From: CAZTAK01 sp964611585
GTDB lineage: Bacteria; Pseudomonadota; Alphaproteobacteria; SHVP01
Direction of reading: 5' to 3'
NCBI GenBank assembly: GCA_964611585.1
Contig: CAZTAK010000038.1
Coordinates: 1 to 27,785, forward strand
Length of the DNA: 27,785 bases
Both the position numbers and the translations under genes were made by a program. Below, one piece after another: positions 16,052 through 22,695 of the stretch; the stretch's first letter is position 1; each line of letters begins with the position of its first letter. Under the pieces are notes generated by a model, which was not told the origin of the DNA, ran no database searches, and was given only the letters and a program-made list of their open reading frames with translations.

Positions 16052-17437
16052 GTGTCCGCTGACCTTGCCGCAATCGCCTATCTGATCGCCGGGATCTGTT
16101 TCATCCTGGCGCTGCGGGGGCTGTCGTCTCCCGAAACCGCACGCCGCGGCAACATGCTTGGTATTGCGGGCATGGTGATCGCGGTCGTGACCACGTTGCT
16201 CAATCCGGAAGTCGTTGGCTTCGAACTGATTATCGCCGGTCTGTTGATCGGCGGCGCGATCGGGACGGTGATTGCGCTGCGCATCAAGATGACGGCGATG
16301 CCGCAACTGGTGGCCGCCTTTCACAGCCTTGTCGGCATGGCCGCGGTCCTGGTGGCGGCGGCGGCGTTCTATGCGCCCGAGGCCTACGGCATTGGCATCG
16401 CCGGCGCAATCCATACCTCAAGCCTGATTGAAATGTCGCTCGGCGTTGCCATCGGCGCGATCACGTTCTCGGGGTCGGTGGTCGCATTCGCGAAGCTTCA
16501 GGGCATCGTCGGCGGCTCGCCCGTCGTCTTTCCGGGTCAGCATTTGCTCAACCTGCTGATCGGCATTGCCATTGTCGCCGTCGGCGCGTGGCTTGTGGTC
16601 GACCAATCGATCGAGGCGTTCTGGATCATTACCGCGCTCGCCTTTCTGGTAGGCTTCCTGATCATCATTCCCATCGGCGGCGCCGACATGCCGGTGGTCA
16701 TCTCGATGCTCAATTCGTATTCGGGTTGGGCCGCGGCCGGAATCGGCTTCACGCTCGAGAATACAGCGCTCATCATTACGGGCGCGCTGGTCGGGTCTTC
16801 GGGCGCGATCCTTTCCTACATCATGTGCAAGGCGATGAACCGCTCGTTCATCAGCGTTATTCTCGGCGGTTTCGGCGGCGAGGGGGCGGGCCCGGCGGCA
16901 GGCGCCGCCGACAAGAACGTCAAGTCCGGCAGCGCCGACGACGCCGCCTTCATCATGAAGAATGCCGGGTCCGTCATCATCATTCCTGGTTACGGCATGG
17001 CCGTGGCGCAGGCCCAGCACGCGATCCGCGAAATGGCGGACAAACTGAAAGAAGAGGGCGTGCGGGTTCGCTATGGCGTCCATCCGGTGGCGGGCCGTAT
17101 GCCGGGGCATATGAACGTGCTTTTGGCCGAGGCCAATGTGCCCTACGACGAGGTGTTGGAGCTCGAAGAAATCAACTCCGATTTCCCCGGTACCGATGTC
17201 GCTTTCGTCATCGGTGCCAACGACGTTGTCAACCCGGCGGCCAACGACGATCCTCAGAGCCCGATTTACGGGATGCCCATCCTCGATGCCGAAAAGTCGC
17301 AAACCGTGCTCATCGTCAAGCGCTCGCTGGCGGTCGGCTATGCCGGCATCGATAACCCCCTATTCTACCGCGACAACACCATGATGCTTTTCTCCGATGC
17401 CAAGAAGATGGTCGAAGGTATCGTCAAGGCACTGTGA
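16052..17437 (+). CDS. pntB: NAD(P) transhydrogenase subunit beta
   Basis: 461-residue subunit with the N-terminal membrane domain (about eight hydrophobic helices, residues 1-260) and the C-terminal NADP-binding domain III. Seen are FHSLVGMAAVLVA (conserved His in the channel), the helix with LLNLLIGIAIVAVG, and in domain III VIIIPGYGMAVAQAQH (the inverted-Rossmann GYGMAV motif), HPVAGRMPGHMNVLLAEA, VIGANDVVNPAA and KRSLAVGYAGIDNPLFY, all hallmark segments. GTG start with an AGGGAAA site. It is the last gene of the operon and is followed by a terminator. Confidence 0.96.
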   Translation: MSADLAAIAYLIAGICFILALRGLSSPETARRGNMLGIAGMVIAVVTTLLNPEVVGFELIIAGLLIGGAIGTVIALRIKMTAMPQLVAAFHSLVGMAAVLVAAAAFYAPEAYGIGIAGAIHTSSLIEMSLGVAIGAITFSGSVVAFAKLQGIVGGSPVVFPGQHLLNLLIGIAIVAVGAWLVVDQSIEAFWIITALAFLVGFLIIIPIGGADMPVVISMLNSYSGWAAAGIGFTLENTALIITGALVGSSGAILSYIMCKAMNRSFISVILGGFGGEGAGPAAGAADKNVKSGSADDAAFIMKNAGSVIIIPGYGMAVAQAQHAIREMADKLKEEGVRVRYGVHPVAGRMPGHMNVLLAEANVPYDEVLELEEINSDFPGTDVAFVIGANDVVNPAANDDPQSPIYGMPILDAEKSQTVLIVKRSLAVGYAGIDNPLFYRDNTMMLFSDAKKMVEGIVKAL

Positions 17438-17498
17438 CCAAAGCCCTGTGACCGTGCGCGGCTTCAAGGCTGGCGCCAGCAACAAGAACAATCCCATC

Positions 17499-17524
17499 AA
17501 AAAAGCCGCCCACCGGGCGGCTTT
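17499..17524. terminator. Bidirectional intrinsic terminator between pntB and rpsU
   Basis: GCCGCCC (17505-17511) pairs with GGGCGGC (17515-17521) around a 3-nt loop. A run of A precedes it and TTT follows. It works best for the minus strand (rpsU), where the stem is followed by six T, and more weakly for pntB. Confidence 0.85.
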
Positions 17525-17550
17525 CGATATTCACGGCGGTCGGGGCGTCC

Positions 17551-17751
17551 CTACAATTCCCGTTGGGCGCGCTTGCGCGCCAGCTTGCGGGCGCGGCGGA
17601 TCGCCTCGGCCTTTTCCCGGGCGCGCTTTTCCGACGGTTTCTCGTAATAGTTCCGGAGTTTCATTTCGCGGAAGATGCCTTCGCGCTGCATCTTCTTCTT
17701 CAGGGCCCGAAGCGCCTGATCGACGTTGTTATCGCGAACCTGAACGTGCAA
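17551..17751 (-). CDS. rpsU: 30S ribosomal protein S21
   Basis: 66-residue basic protein of the small ribosomal subunit, needed for efficient initiation. VQVRDNNVDQALRALKKKMQ, then REGIFREMKLRNYYEKPSEKR and the basic tail ARKLARKRAQREL, is the classic bS21 sequence. The TTG at 17751 is chosen as start: GGAAGGGAG lies 9 bp upstream (17761-17769), and it gives the normal family length with only one residue between the initiator and the conserved VQVRDNN. A longer frame to 17844 exists, but its first 31 residues would be atypical. It is transcribed away from def. Confidence 0.95.
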   Translation of the reverse strand: MHVQVRDNNVDQALRALKKKMQREGIFREMKLRNYYEKPSEKRAREKAEAIRRARKLARKRAQREL

Positions 17752-17803
17752 AACGATGCACTCCCTTCCGTTTATCCGAAAACCGTTCGATTTCGGCCTG
17801 GCG

Positions 17804-17819
17804 GCGGGGTCGACCCCGC
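17804..17819. promoter_or_regulatory. Perfect 16-bp palindrome between rpsU and def
   Basis: GCGGGGTCGACCCCGC is a perfect palindrome 53 bp upstream of the rpsU start and about 150 bp upstream of def. It could be an operator or a hairpin in the rpsU leader; no regulator is identified. Confidence 0.4.
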
Positions 17820-17972
17820 GCGACCGCGAGACGGTGCTTAGCATGTTCGCCCTGTCTTTGGGAAGGCCCGGCGGCTGGAGGGCCCGCGGAAGGGCGCCGA
17901 TTCGCAGAGTTTTGAGGGTTATGCGGGCCCGGGCCGCTTTACCCCTGCCGGCCGCCGCCGCATATTAAGGTC

Positions 17973-18581
17973 ATGGCTATTCTCAAGATCGCCCGCATGG
18001 GGCACCCGGTCCTCAAGGCGCGCGCCGCCGAAATCGAAGACCCCGGCGCGCCCGAGGTCGCCGCCCTGATCGCGGACATGCTCGAAACCATGGCCGATGC
18101 CGAGGGGTTGGGTCTCGCCGCGCCGCAGGTCCATGTCTCGAAACGGCTGGTGATTTTCCGGATCCCGCCCTCCGGCACCGAAGACGATGACCGCGACGAC
18201 GCCGAGGACTTTCCCGTCCTTGCCCTCATCAATCCGGTGGTCGAGCCTCTGACCGATGACCTGGCCCTGGGCTGGGAAGGGTGCCTGTCGGTGCCGGGCC
18301 TGCGCGGCCTGGTCCCGCGCTTCACCGAAGTCCGCTACACCGGCGTGACGGCGGAGGGCACGCCCATCGAGACCGTCGCCGAGGGACTTCACGCCCGTGT
18401 CGTGCAGCACGAATGCGATCACCTCGACGGGGTGCTATACCCGATGCAAATGGACGATCTTTCGATGCTGGTGTTCGAATCGGAATGGAAGCACCGGATG
18501 GCGGCGGAGCAGGATACGCCCAAAGCGGACCCCGCGGCCGAAACGGACGATCAAGATGTGACTCTTGAGCGCGCGTCCTGA
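17973..18581 (+). CDS. def: Peptide deformylase
   Basis: 202-residue metalloenzyme that removes the N-formyl group from new proteins. All three motifs are present: GLGLAAPQ (45-52), EGCLS (102-106, metal Cys104) and HECDH (146-150, metal His146 and His150, catalytic Glu147). It is longer than a minimal deformylase because of an acidic insert (EDDDRDDAED, about 70-80) and an acidic C-terminal tail. The ATG at 17973 has AAGGT 3-7 bp upstream. It is divergent from rpsU and followed 33 bp later by the COQ9-like gene. Confidence 0.95.
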   Translation: MAILKIARMGHPVLKARAAEIEDPGAPEVAALIADMLETMADAEGLGLAAPQVHVSKRLVIFRIPPSGTEDDDRDDAEDFPVLALINPVVEPLTDDLALGWEGCLSVPGLRGLVPRFTEVRYTGVTAEGTPIETVAEGLHARVVQHECDHLDGVLYPMQMDDLSMLVFESEWKHRMAAEQDTPKADPAAETDDQDVTLERAS

Positions 18582-18614
18582 GTTGGAAGGCCCAAGCGAA
18601 CGGGAGAGCAGGCG

Positions 18615-19307
18615 ATGACTGCGCACCTCGAAAATGAACGCGCTGCCATTCTCGAAGCGGCGCTTAGGCACGTGCCATTCGACGGCTGGACCGATGCCGC
18701 GCTACGCGCCGCCGTCAAGGACGCGGGCTTCGAGCCCGGAATGGCAAAACGCGCATTTCCGGACGGCGGTCTCGGGTTGATCGCTGCGTTCGTCGCCGAT
18801 GCCGACCGCCGCATGACAAAGGCACTCGAAGAACGAGATCTTGCGTCGCTGCCAATCCGGGAACGACTCGCGACGACGGTGCGCGTGCGACTGGAACAGA
18901 ACGAACCCTACGAAGAAGCGATTCGCCGCGCCGTCGGCACCCAGACGCGGGGGCCCGGGGTGCTGTCGGCCGCCTTTGGCGTCTACCGGACCGTGGACGC
19001 CATGTGGCGTGCGGCCGGCGACGACTCGACAGACTTCAGTTTTTACACCAAGCGCGGGCTGCTGGCGGGGGTCTATGTGGCGACCCTGTTGTACTGGCTC
19101 GACGACCAGTCCGACGGCCACGCCGATACCTGGGAATTCCTCGACCGCCGCATCTCCGATGTACTGAACATCCGGAAAATTCGCGGCGAGGTCGAGGCCC
19201 TTTGCCGCCGCGTTCCCGATCTGCGGAGCTTCCTGCGTCGCAGCCCGCTGAGGACGGCATCCTGGCGCCGCGCGCGCAAGGGCCGCACGCCCCACCCCGC
19301 CGCCTGA
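18615..19307 (+). CDS. COQ9 family protein (rpsU-divergently transcribed family)
   Basis: 230-residue protein of the COQ9 family. In mitochondria COQ9 is a lipid-binding, TetR-like protein that aids the hydroxylation steps of ubiquinone synthesis. Visible features are an N-terminal TetR-like part (ILEAALRHVPFDGWTDAALRAA), then the COQ9 core with MWRAAGDDSTDFSFYTKRGLLAGVY and TLLYWLDD. Bacterial members were named for being divergent from rpsU, and here only def lies between. It ends in a basic tail (RRARKGR). A ubiquinone role is inferred from family. The purK stop is 9 bp away on the opposite strand. Confidence 0.9.
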   Translation: MTAHLENERAAILEAALRHVPFDGWTDAALRAAVKDAGFEPGMAKRAFPDGGLGLIAAFVADADRRMTKALEERDLASLPIRERLATTVRVRLEQNEPYEEAIRRAVGTQTRGPGVLSAAFGVYRTVDAMWRAAGDDSTDFSFYTKRGLLAGVYVATLLYWLDDQSDGHADTWEFLDRRISDVLNIRKIRGEVEALCRRVPDLRSFLRRSPLRTASWRRARKGRTPHPAA

Positions 19308-19316
19308 CCGGGATCA

Positions 19317-20399
19317 TCAGCTCCGCGGGCTCAACCGCGTGACGTGGCCCATTTTGCGCCCCGGGCGCGTTTCCCCCTTGCCGTAGAAATGAAGCTTGGC
19401 GCCGGGCTCGGCCGCCAATGTCTCCCAGCCGTCCACGTCGTTCCCGATCAGGTTTGTCATGACGGCATCGGAATGGCGGTGCGGATCGCCTAGCGGCAGC
19501 CCGGCGACCGCGCGGATGTGCTGCTCGAACTGATCGGTCAGGCAACCGTCGAGCGTCCAGTGGCCGGAATTGTGAACCCGGGGCGCGACTTCGTTGACGA
19601 GAAAGGACCCGTCGTTCACGACGAAAAACTCAACCGCCAGCACGCCGATGTGTCCGAGTGCCTCGGCAATCGATTCCGCCACCTGCCGCGCCGCCGCCTC
19701 GGTTGCGGCGCCAATCCGTGCGGGCACCGTGCTGCTGTGCAGAATGCCGTTCCGGTGAACGTTTTCGGCTACATCGAACACCGCCGTCCGGCCATCGGCG
19801 CCGCGCGCCAGCACAACAGAAATCTCACACGCGAATGCCGACACCGCCTCGAGGATGCAAGGGACGCGGCCCAAGGTTTCGAACGCCCGTTCGCCTTCGC
19901 TGCCGGCATTGCCGTCTGCGATTCGTACCTGTCCCTTGCCGTCATAACCGAACCGGCGGGCCTTCAAAATCGCCGGCGTTCCGGTGGCGGCGAGCGCCCG
20001 TCCGATGTCGGCGGCGGTCTCGACCGCGGCATAGGCGACCGTCGCCGCGCCAGCCTTGCGGACAAAGTTCTTTTCGCGGAGACGATCCTGAGTTTCCGTC
20101 AGCGACAGCACGCCGGGCCGCAGCCGGCCCGCCTGCGCCAGCCGTTCGGTGGCCGCGGCCGGGATGTTCTCGAATTCAAATGTGGCGGCCCCAATCGAAC
20201 CCGCGAACGCGTCGAGCGCGGCTTCGTCACCATATTCGGCGACGGTGGCCTTGGCCGCAACCTGCGCCGCGGGACTGTCCTGCTCCGGGCAATAGATGTG
20301 CGCCCGGTAGCCAAGCCGTGCCGCCGCCATCGCCAGCATCCGACCGAGCTGGCCGCCGCCGAGAATCCCGATTGCCGCGCCGGGTGCCAGCGGATCCAT
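19317..20399 (-). CDS. purK: 5-(carboxyamino)imidazole ribonucleotide synthase
   Basis: 360-residue ATP-grasp enzyme that converts AIR, ATP and bicarbonate to N5-CAIR in purine synthesis. It begins with GAAIGILGGGQLGRMLAMAAARLG (the family's N-terminal Gly-rich strand) and includes KARRFGYDGKGQ (ATP-grasp loop), AVEFFVVNDGSFLVNEVAPRVHNSGHW (metal-binding end of the ATP-grasp fold) and LGDP. The ATG at 20399 is the family start; the frame extends further upstream, but that would overlap purE. It lies 19 bp downstream of purE, forming an operon. Confidence 0.95.
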   Translation of the reverse strand: MDPLAPGAAIGILGGGQLGRMLAMAAARLGYRAHIYCPEQDSPAAQVAAKATVAEYGDEAALDAFAGSIGAATFEFENIPAAATERLAQAGRLRPGVLSLTETQDRLREKNFVRKAGAATVAYAAVETAADIGRALAATGTPAILKARRFGYDGKGQVRIADGNAGSEGERAFETLGRVPCILEAVSAFACEISVVLARGADGRTAVFDVAENVHRNGILHSSTVPARIGAATEAAARQVAESIAEALGHIGVLAVEFFVVNDGSFLVNEVAPRVHNSGHWTLDGCLTDQFEQHIRAVAGLPLGDPHRHSDAVMTNLIGNDVDGWETLAAEPGAKLHFYGKGETRPGRKMGHVTRLSPRS

Positions 20400-20418
20400 A
20401 TTCGGTCCGGGGGCGGCG

Positions 20419-20913
20419 TCAGGCGTCGGCGGGGATATCGGCGACCGCCGCAGTGCGCCGGGCGCGCCAGTCGTCCAGCGATGTCGCCAGGCCCTCGTCG
20501 CCAAGGGCAAGGATAGCCGCCGCCAGTAGAGCCGCGTTGAGCGCCCCCGATTCGCCGATCGCCAAGGTCCCGACCGGCACCCCGCCCGGCATCTGTACGA
20601 TCGACAACAGGCTGTCCATGCCCTTCAGCGCCTGCGATTCGATCGGCACCCCCAGCACCGGCAGCGAGGTCATGGATGCCGCCATCCCGGGAAGGTGGGC
20701 GGCTCCGCCGGCGCCGGCGATTATGACCTTGAGACCGCGCCCGCGGGCTGATTTCGCATACTCATACAGGCGCTCCGGCGTTCGATGGGCGGAAACGATC
20801 CGTTTCTCATAGGCGATGCCGAGTTCGTCCAGTACTTCGGCGGCGCGGGCGAGCGTCGGCCAGTCGGACTGGCTGCCCATGATGATGCCGATTCTGGGGG
20901 TTGGTTCGGTCAT
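20419..20913 (-). CDS. purE: N5-carboxyaminoimidazole ribonucleotide mutase
   Basis: 164-residue class I PurE that converts N5-CAIR, the PurK product, to CAIR. Seen are IGIIMGSQSDWPT (substrate phosphate loop), VSAHRTPERLYEYA, IAGAGGAAHLPGM and PVLGVPIES, all hallmark segments, and the active-site His of SAHR. The ATG at 20913 follows GGAG. It is the first gene of purE-purK, and a good promoter lies 30 bp upstream. Confidence 0.96.
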   Translation of the reverse strand: MTEPTPRIGIIMGSQSDWPTLARAAEVLDELGIAYEKRIVSAHRTPERLYEYAKSARGRGLKVIIAGAGGAAHLPGMAASMTSLPVLGVPIESQALKGMDSLLSIVQMPGGVPVGTLAIGESGALNAALLAAAILALGDEGLATSLDDWRARRTAAVADIPADA

Positions 20914-20942
20914 GTGGACGCACGCTCCGAAAAGGAAGCGGG

Positions 20943-20970
20943 ATTATAGGGACGGGCAGGAAATGCGCAA
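20943..20970 (-). promoter_or_regulatory. Sigma-70-like promoter of purE-purK
   Basis: On the minus strand TTGCGC (20970-20965) and a perfect TATAAT (20948-20943) are spaced 16 bp apart. Transcription would begin near 20936, about 23 nt before the purE start. No PurR-like operator was recognised. Confidence 0.6.
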
Positions 20971-21135
20971 ATTTGGGCCTGTCGGCTCTCCGGCAACAAT
21001 TGCGAAACCAATTTCTGTTGTAATGCCGGGTTATGCGAAGCCGGGCGGGTGCCTGGCGACCCCGGCTCCCTCGATTATGGTCCGGGGGCTGTGTTAGTAT
21101 CCCGCCGATCTGGGAGAGCTAGATTTAGTGGCCGG

Positions 21136-21876
21136 ATGAAAATCAACGAAACGAGGTCACGGTCGGTAGGGGGAATCTCTGCGCCCGCGCCGGTCCGTCC
21201 TGCCGAGGCGGCCGAAGCTGCCACGTCGGCCACGGGCGGCGTGCCGCGCCCGATCAACGATAACCTCTCGATCATGGGCACCCCCGAGCCCGAGTTGACG
21301 CCCAAGGTTCGCGACGCCCTGATGGCACTGATGGCCGAGGTTCAGGCCATGCGCCGCGATCTGTCTGAGGCGCGCGAACGGCTTGCCACCCTCGAACGTC
21401 TGGCCGACCGCGACCCGCTGATTCCGGTCGCCAACCGGCGTGCATTTGTACGCGAGCGGACCCGCACCATGTCGCTTGCCGAACGTCACGGCCACGATTC
21501 CAGTGTCGTCTATATCGACCTCAACGATTTCAAGGACATCAACGACACCTACGGCCACTCCGCCGGCGACGAGGCGCTCAAGCATGTGGCCGACGTGCTG
21601 CTCCGGAACGTCCGCGACTCAGACGTGGTCGGGCGCCTGGGCGGGGACGAGTTCGGCGTTATTCTCGACAAGTCCGATGCGGTCCGCGCCCGCGAGAAAG
21701 CGGAGACGCTTCGTAACGCCATCATGTCCGAACCGATGAACTGGAACGGAACCGCGATCGATGTCCACGTCGCCTTCGGCGTCTATACCTTCAGCAGCGC
21801 CGAGGATGCCGGCCACGTTCTGGCCGCGGCCGACCGCGACATGTACGAACACAAGCGGTCGATCAAGGGCGTGTAA
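21136..21876 (+). CDS. GGDEF diguanylate cyclase
   Basis: 246-residue protein that should make cyclic di-GMP from GTP. The first 80 residues are low-complexity and then a coiled coil (VRDALMALMAEVQAMRRDLSEARERLATLE). The GGDEF domain follows from RDPLIPVANRRAF, with DLNDFKDINDTYGH (metal Asp and substrate residues) and the intact catalytic GGDEF at 169-173. The inhibitory I-site RxxD is present as RDSD at 160-163, exactly five residues before the motif. There is no membrane segment, receiver or PAS domain, so it is probably cytoplasmic and activated by dimerisation through the coil or by a partner. The ATG at 21136 is chosen; a GGGAGAG site lies rather far upstream. Confidence 0.9.
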   Translation: MKINETRSRSVGGISAPAPVRPAEAAEAATSATGGVPRPINDNLSIMGTPEPELTPKVRDALMALMAEVQAMRRDLSEARERLATLERLADRDPLIPVANRRAFVRERTRTMSLAERHGHDSSVVYIDLNDFKDINDTYGHSAGDEALKHVADVLLRNVRDSDVVGRLGGDEFGVILDKSDAVRAREKAETLRNAIMSEPMNWNGTAIDVHVAFGVYTFSSAEDAGHVLAAADRDMYEHKRSIKGV

Positions 21877-21884
21877 ACCGGAAT

Positions 21885-21899
21885 CGCCGCACCGCGGCG
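21885..21899. terminator. Possible hairpin between convergent GGDEF and DUF465 genes
   Basis: CGCCGC-ACC-GCGGCG is a perfect 6-bp hairpin 8 bp after the cyclase stop. There is no T-run on the plus strand (CCAAACAAAA follows), so function as an intrinsic terminator is uncertain. Confidence 0.3.
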
Positions 21900-21948
21900 C
21901 CCAAACAAAACATCGTCACGAAAAGCGGCGGCTTGGGCCGGTGCCGAA

Positions 21949-22149
21949 TCAGGCAATGATATCGGGGTAAATCTGGCCTTCGATGCGGCCGATCTCGTCT
22001 TTGAGGGCGAGCTTTCGTTTTTTCAGGCGTTGCACCTGAAGATGATCGAAAGGCCGGGATTCAGTCAGAGCAGCAATCGCCCGGTCGAGATCGCGATGCT
22101 CGGTCCGGAGTTCAATCCATCTTTTTTCGAGGTCCCTGAGGTGCGCCAT
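21949..22149 (-). CDS. DUF465 (YdcH-like) small helical protein
   Basis: 66-residue, highly charged helical hairpin of the DUF465 family. The first helix is MAHLRDLEKRWIELRTEHRDLDRAIAAL, the turn is TESRPFDHLQVQ, and the second helix carries the family signature RLKKRKLALKDEI. The ATG at 22149 gives the usual length; the frame extends far upstream, but that is non-coding by composition. The function of the family is unknown. A second member sits divergently at 22447. Confidence 0.87.
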   Translation of the reverse strand: MAHLRDLEKRWIELRTEHRDLDRAIAALTESRPFDHLQVQRLKKRKLALKDEIGRIEGQIYPDIIA

Positions 22150-22252
22150 GAGCAACCGCTGTTGGGTGTACCTGAACGATACCAAAGTTGATCGGCGCCG
22201 GGCGAAATTTGTTTGCGCCCGTGGTCCATGGGATGATGTGCGCTGCGGCATG

Positions 22253-22355
22253 AAGGAGGGTTGAAGTGGCGGAATCCGGCCCTGACGGACCCGGCAATGA
22301 ATTCTGGGCCTTTTCGCATGCCGTCTACGGAACACCGGGGGTGCCGGACAGCCTT
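22253..22355 (+). pseudogene. Remnant of DUF2390/TIGR02444-type gene
   Basis: A strong ribosome binding site (AAGGAGGG, 22253-22260) precedes GTG at 22266. It is followed by VAESGPDGPGNEFWAFSHAV and then YGTPGVPDS, which closely resembles the N-terminus of the TIGR02444/DUF2390 family (FWxFSxAxYxxPGVxxxCLxLQ, from memory). After about residue 29 the similarity stops: the conserved CLALQ and following LLFCCW-like parts are absent in all three frames. The open frame runs on to 22478 into the next gene but looks meaningless. It is best read as a gene truncated by deletion. Confidence 0.5.
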
Positions 22356-22446
22356 GATTCCTGCGCGTTTCGGGCCGGCGCTTCAATAGGCCCGCCGAAG
22401 GCATTATCATGTTTGCAAAGCTCGCCACATCATCGGGGAGGAAGCG

Positions 22447-22614
22447 ATGAACGAACGTCCGGACGTCGTGCGGCTTAAGGACCAGCATCAAGACCTCGAA
22501 AACGCCATCAACGAAGAACGCGGACGACCGCACCCGGACGACGCTGTCATCAGCGCCCTCAAGAAACAAAAACTCCGAATAAAGGACGAAATCCGGCGTC
22601 TCAGCCAGACCTGA
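22447..22614 (+). CDS. DUF465 (YdcH-like) small helical protein, second copy
   Basis: 55-residue protein: VRLKDQHQDLENAINEERG, a short PHPDD turn, then the signature helix ISALKKQKLRIKDEIRRL. It is a diverged paralogue of the minus-strand DUF465 gene at 21949 and shares its helix-turn-helix hairpin pattern. The ATG at 22447 has a strong GGGGAGGAAG site directly upstream. It is too short for many gene callers. Function unknown; the family is common in alphaproteobacteria. Confidence 0.85.
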   Translation: MNERPDVVRLKDQHQDLENAINEERGRPHPDDAVISALKKQKLRIKDEIRRLSQT

Positions 22615-22695
22615 CGCGAGCCGCACGGTTCCCTTGCACCGGCATGGGCCGCCGCGCCAAGGGTGGCGCGTGCGGCTGAGCCCGCGAGTCCATTT

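Noticed and set aside
17752..17844. Longer S21 starting at 17844
   Set aside because: The added 31 residues cross the strong ribosome binding site and the palindrome; family members start at the conserved VQVRDNN region.
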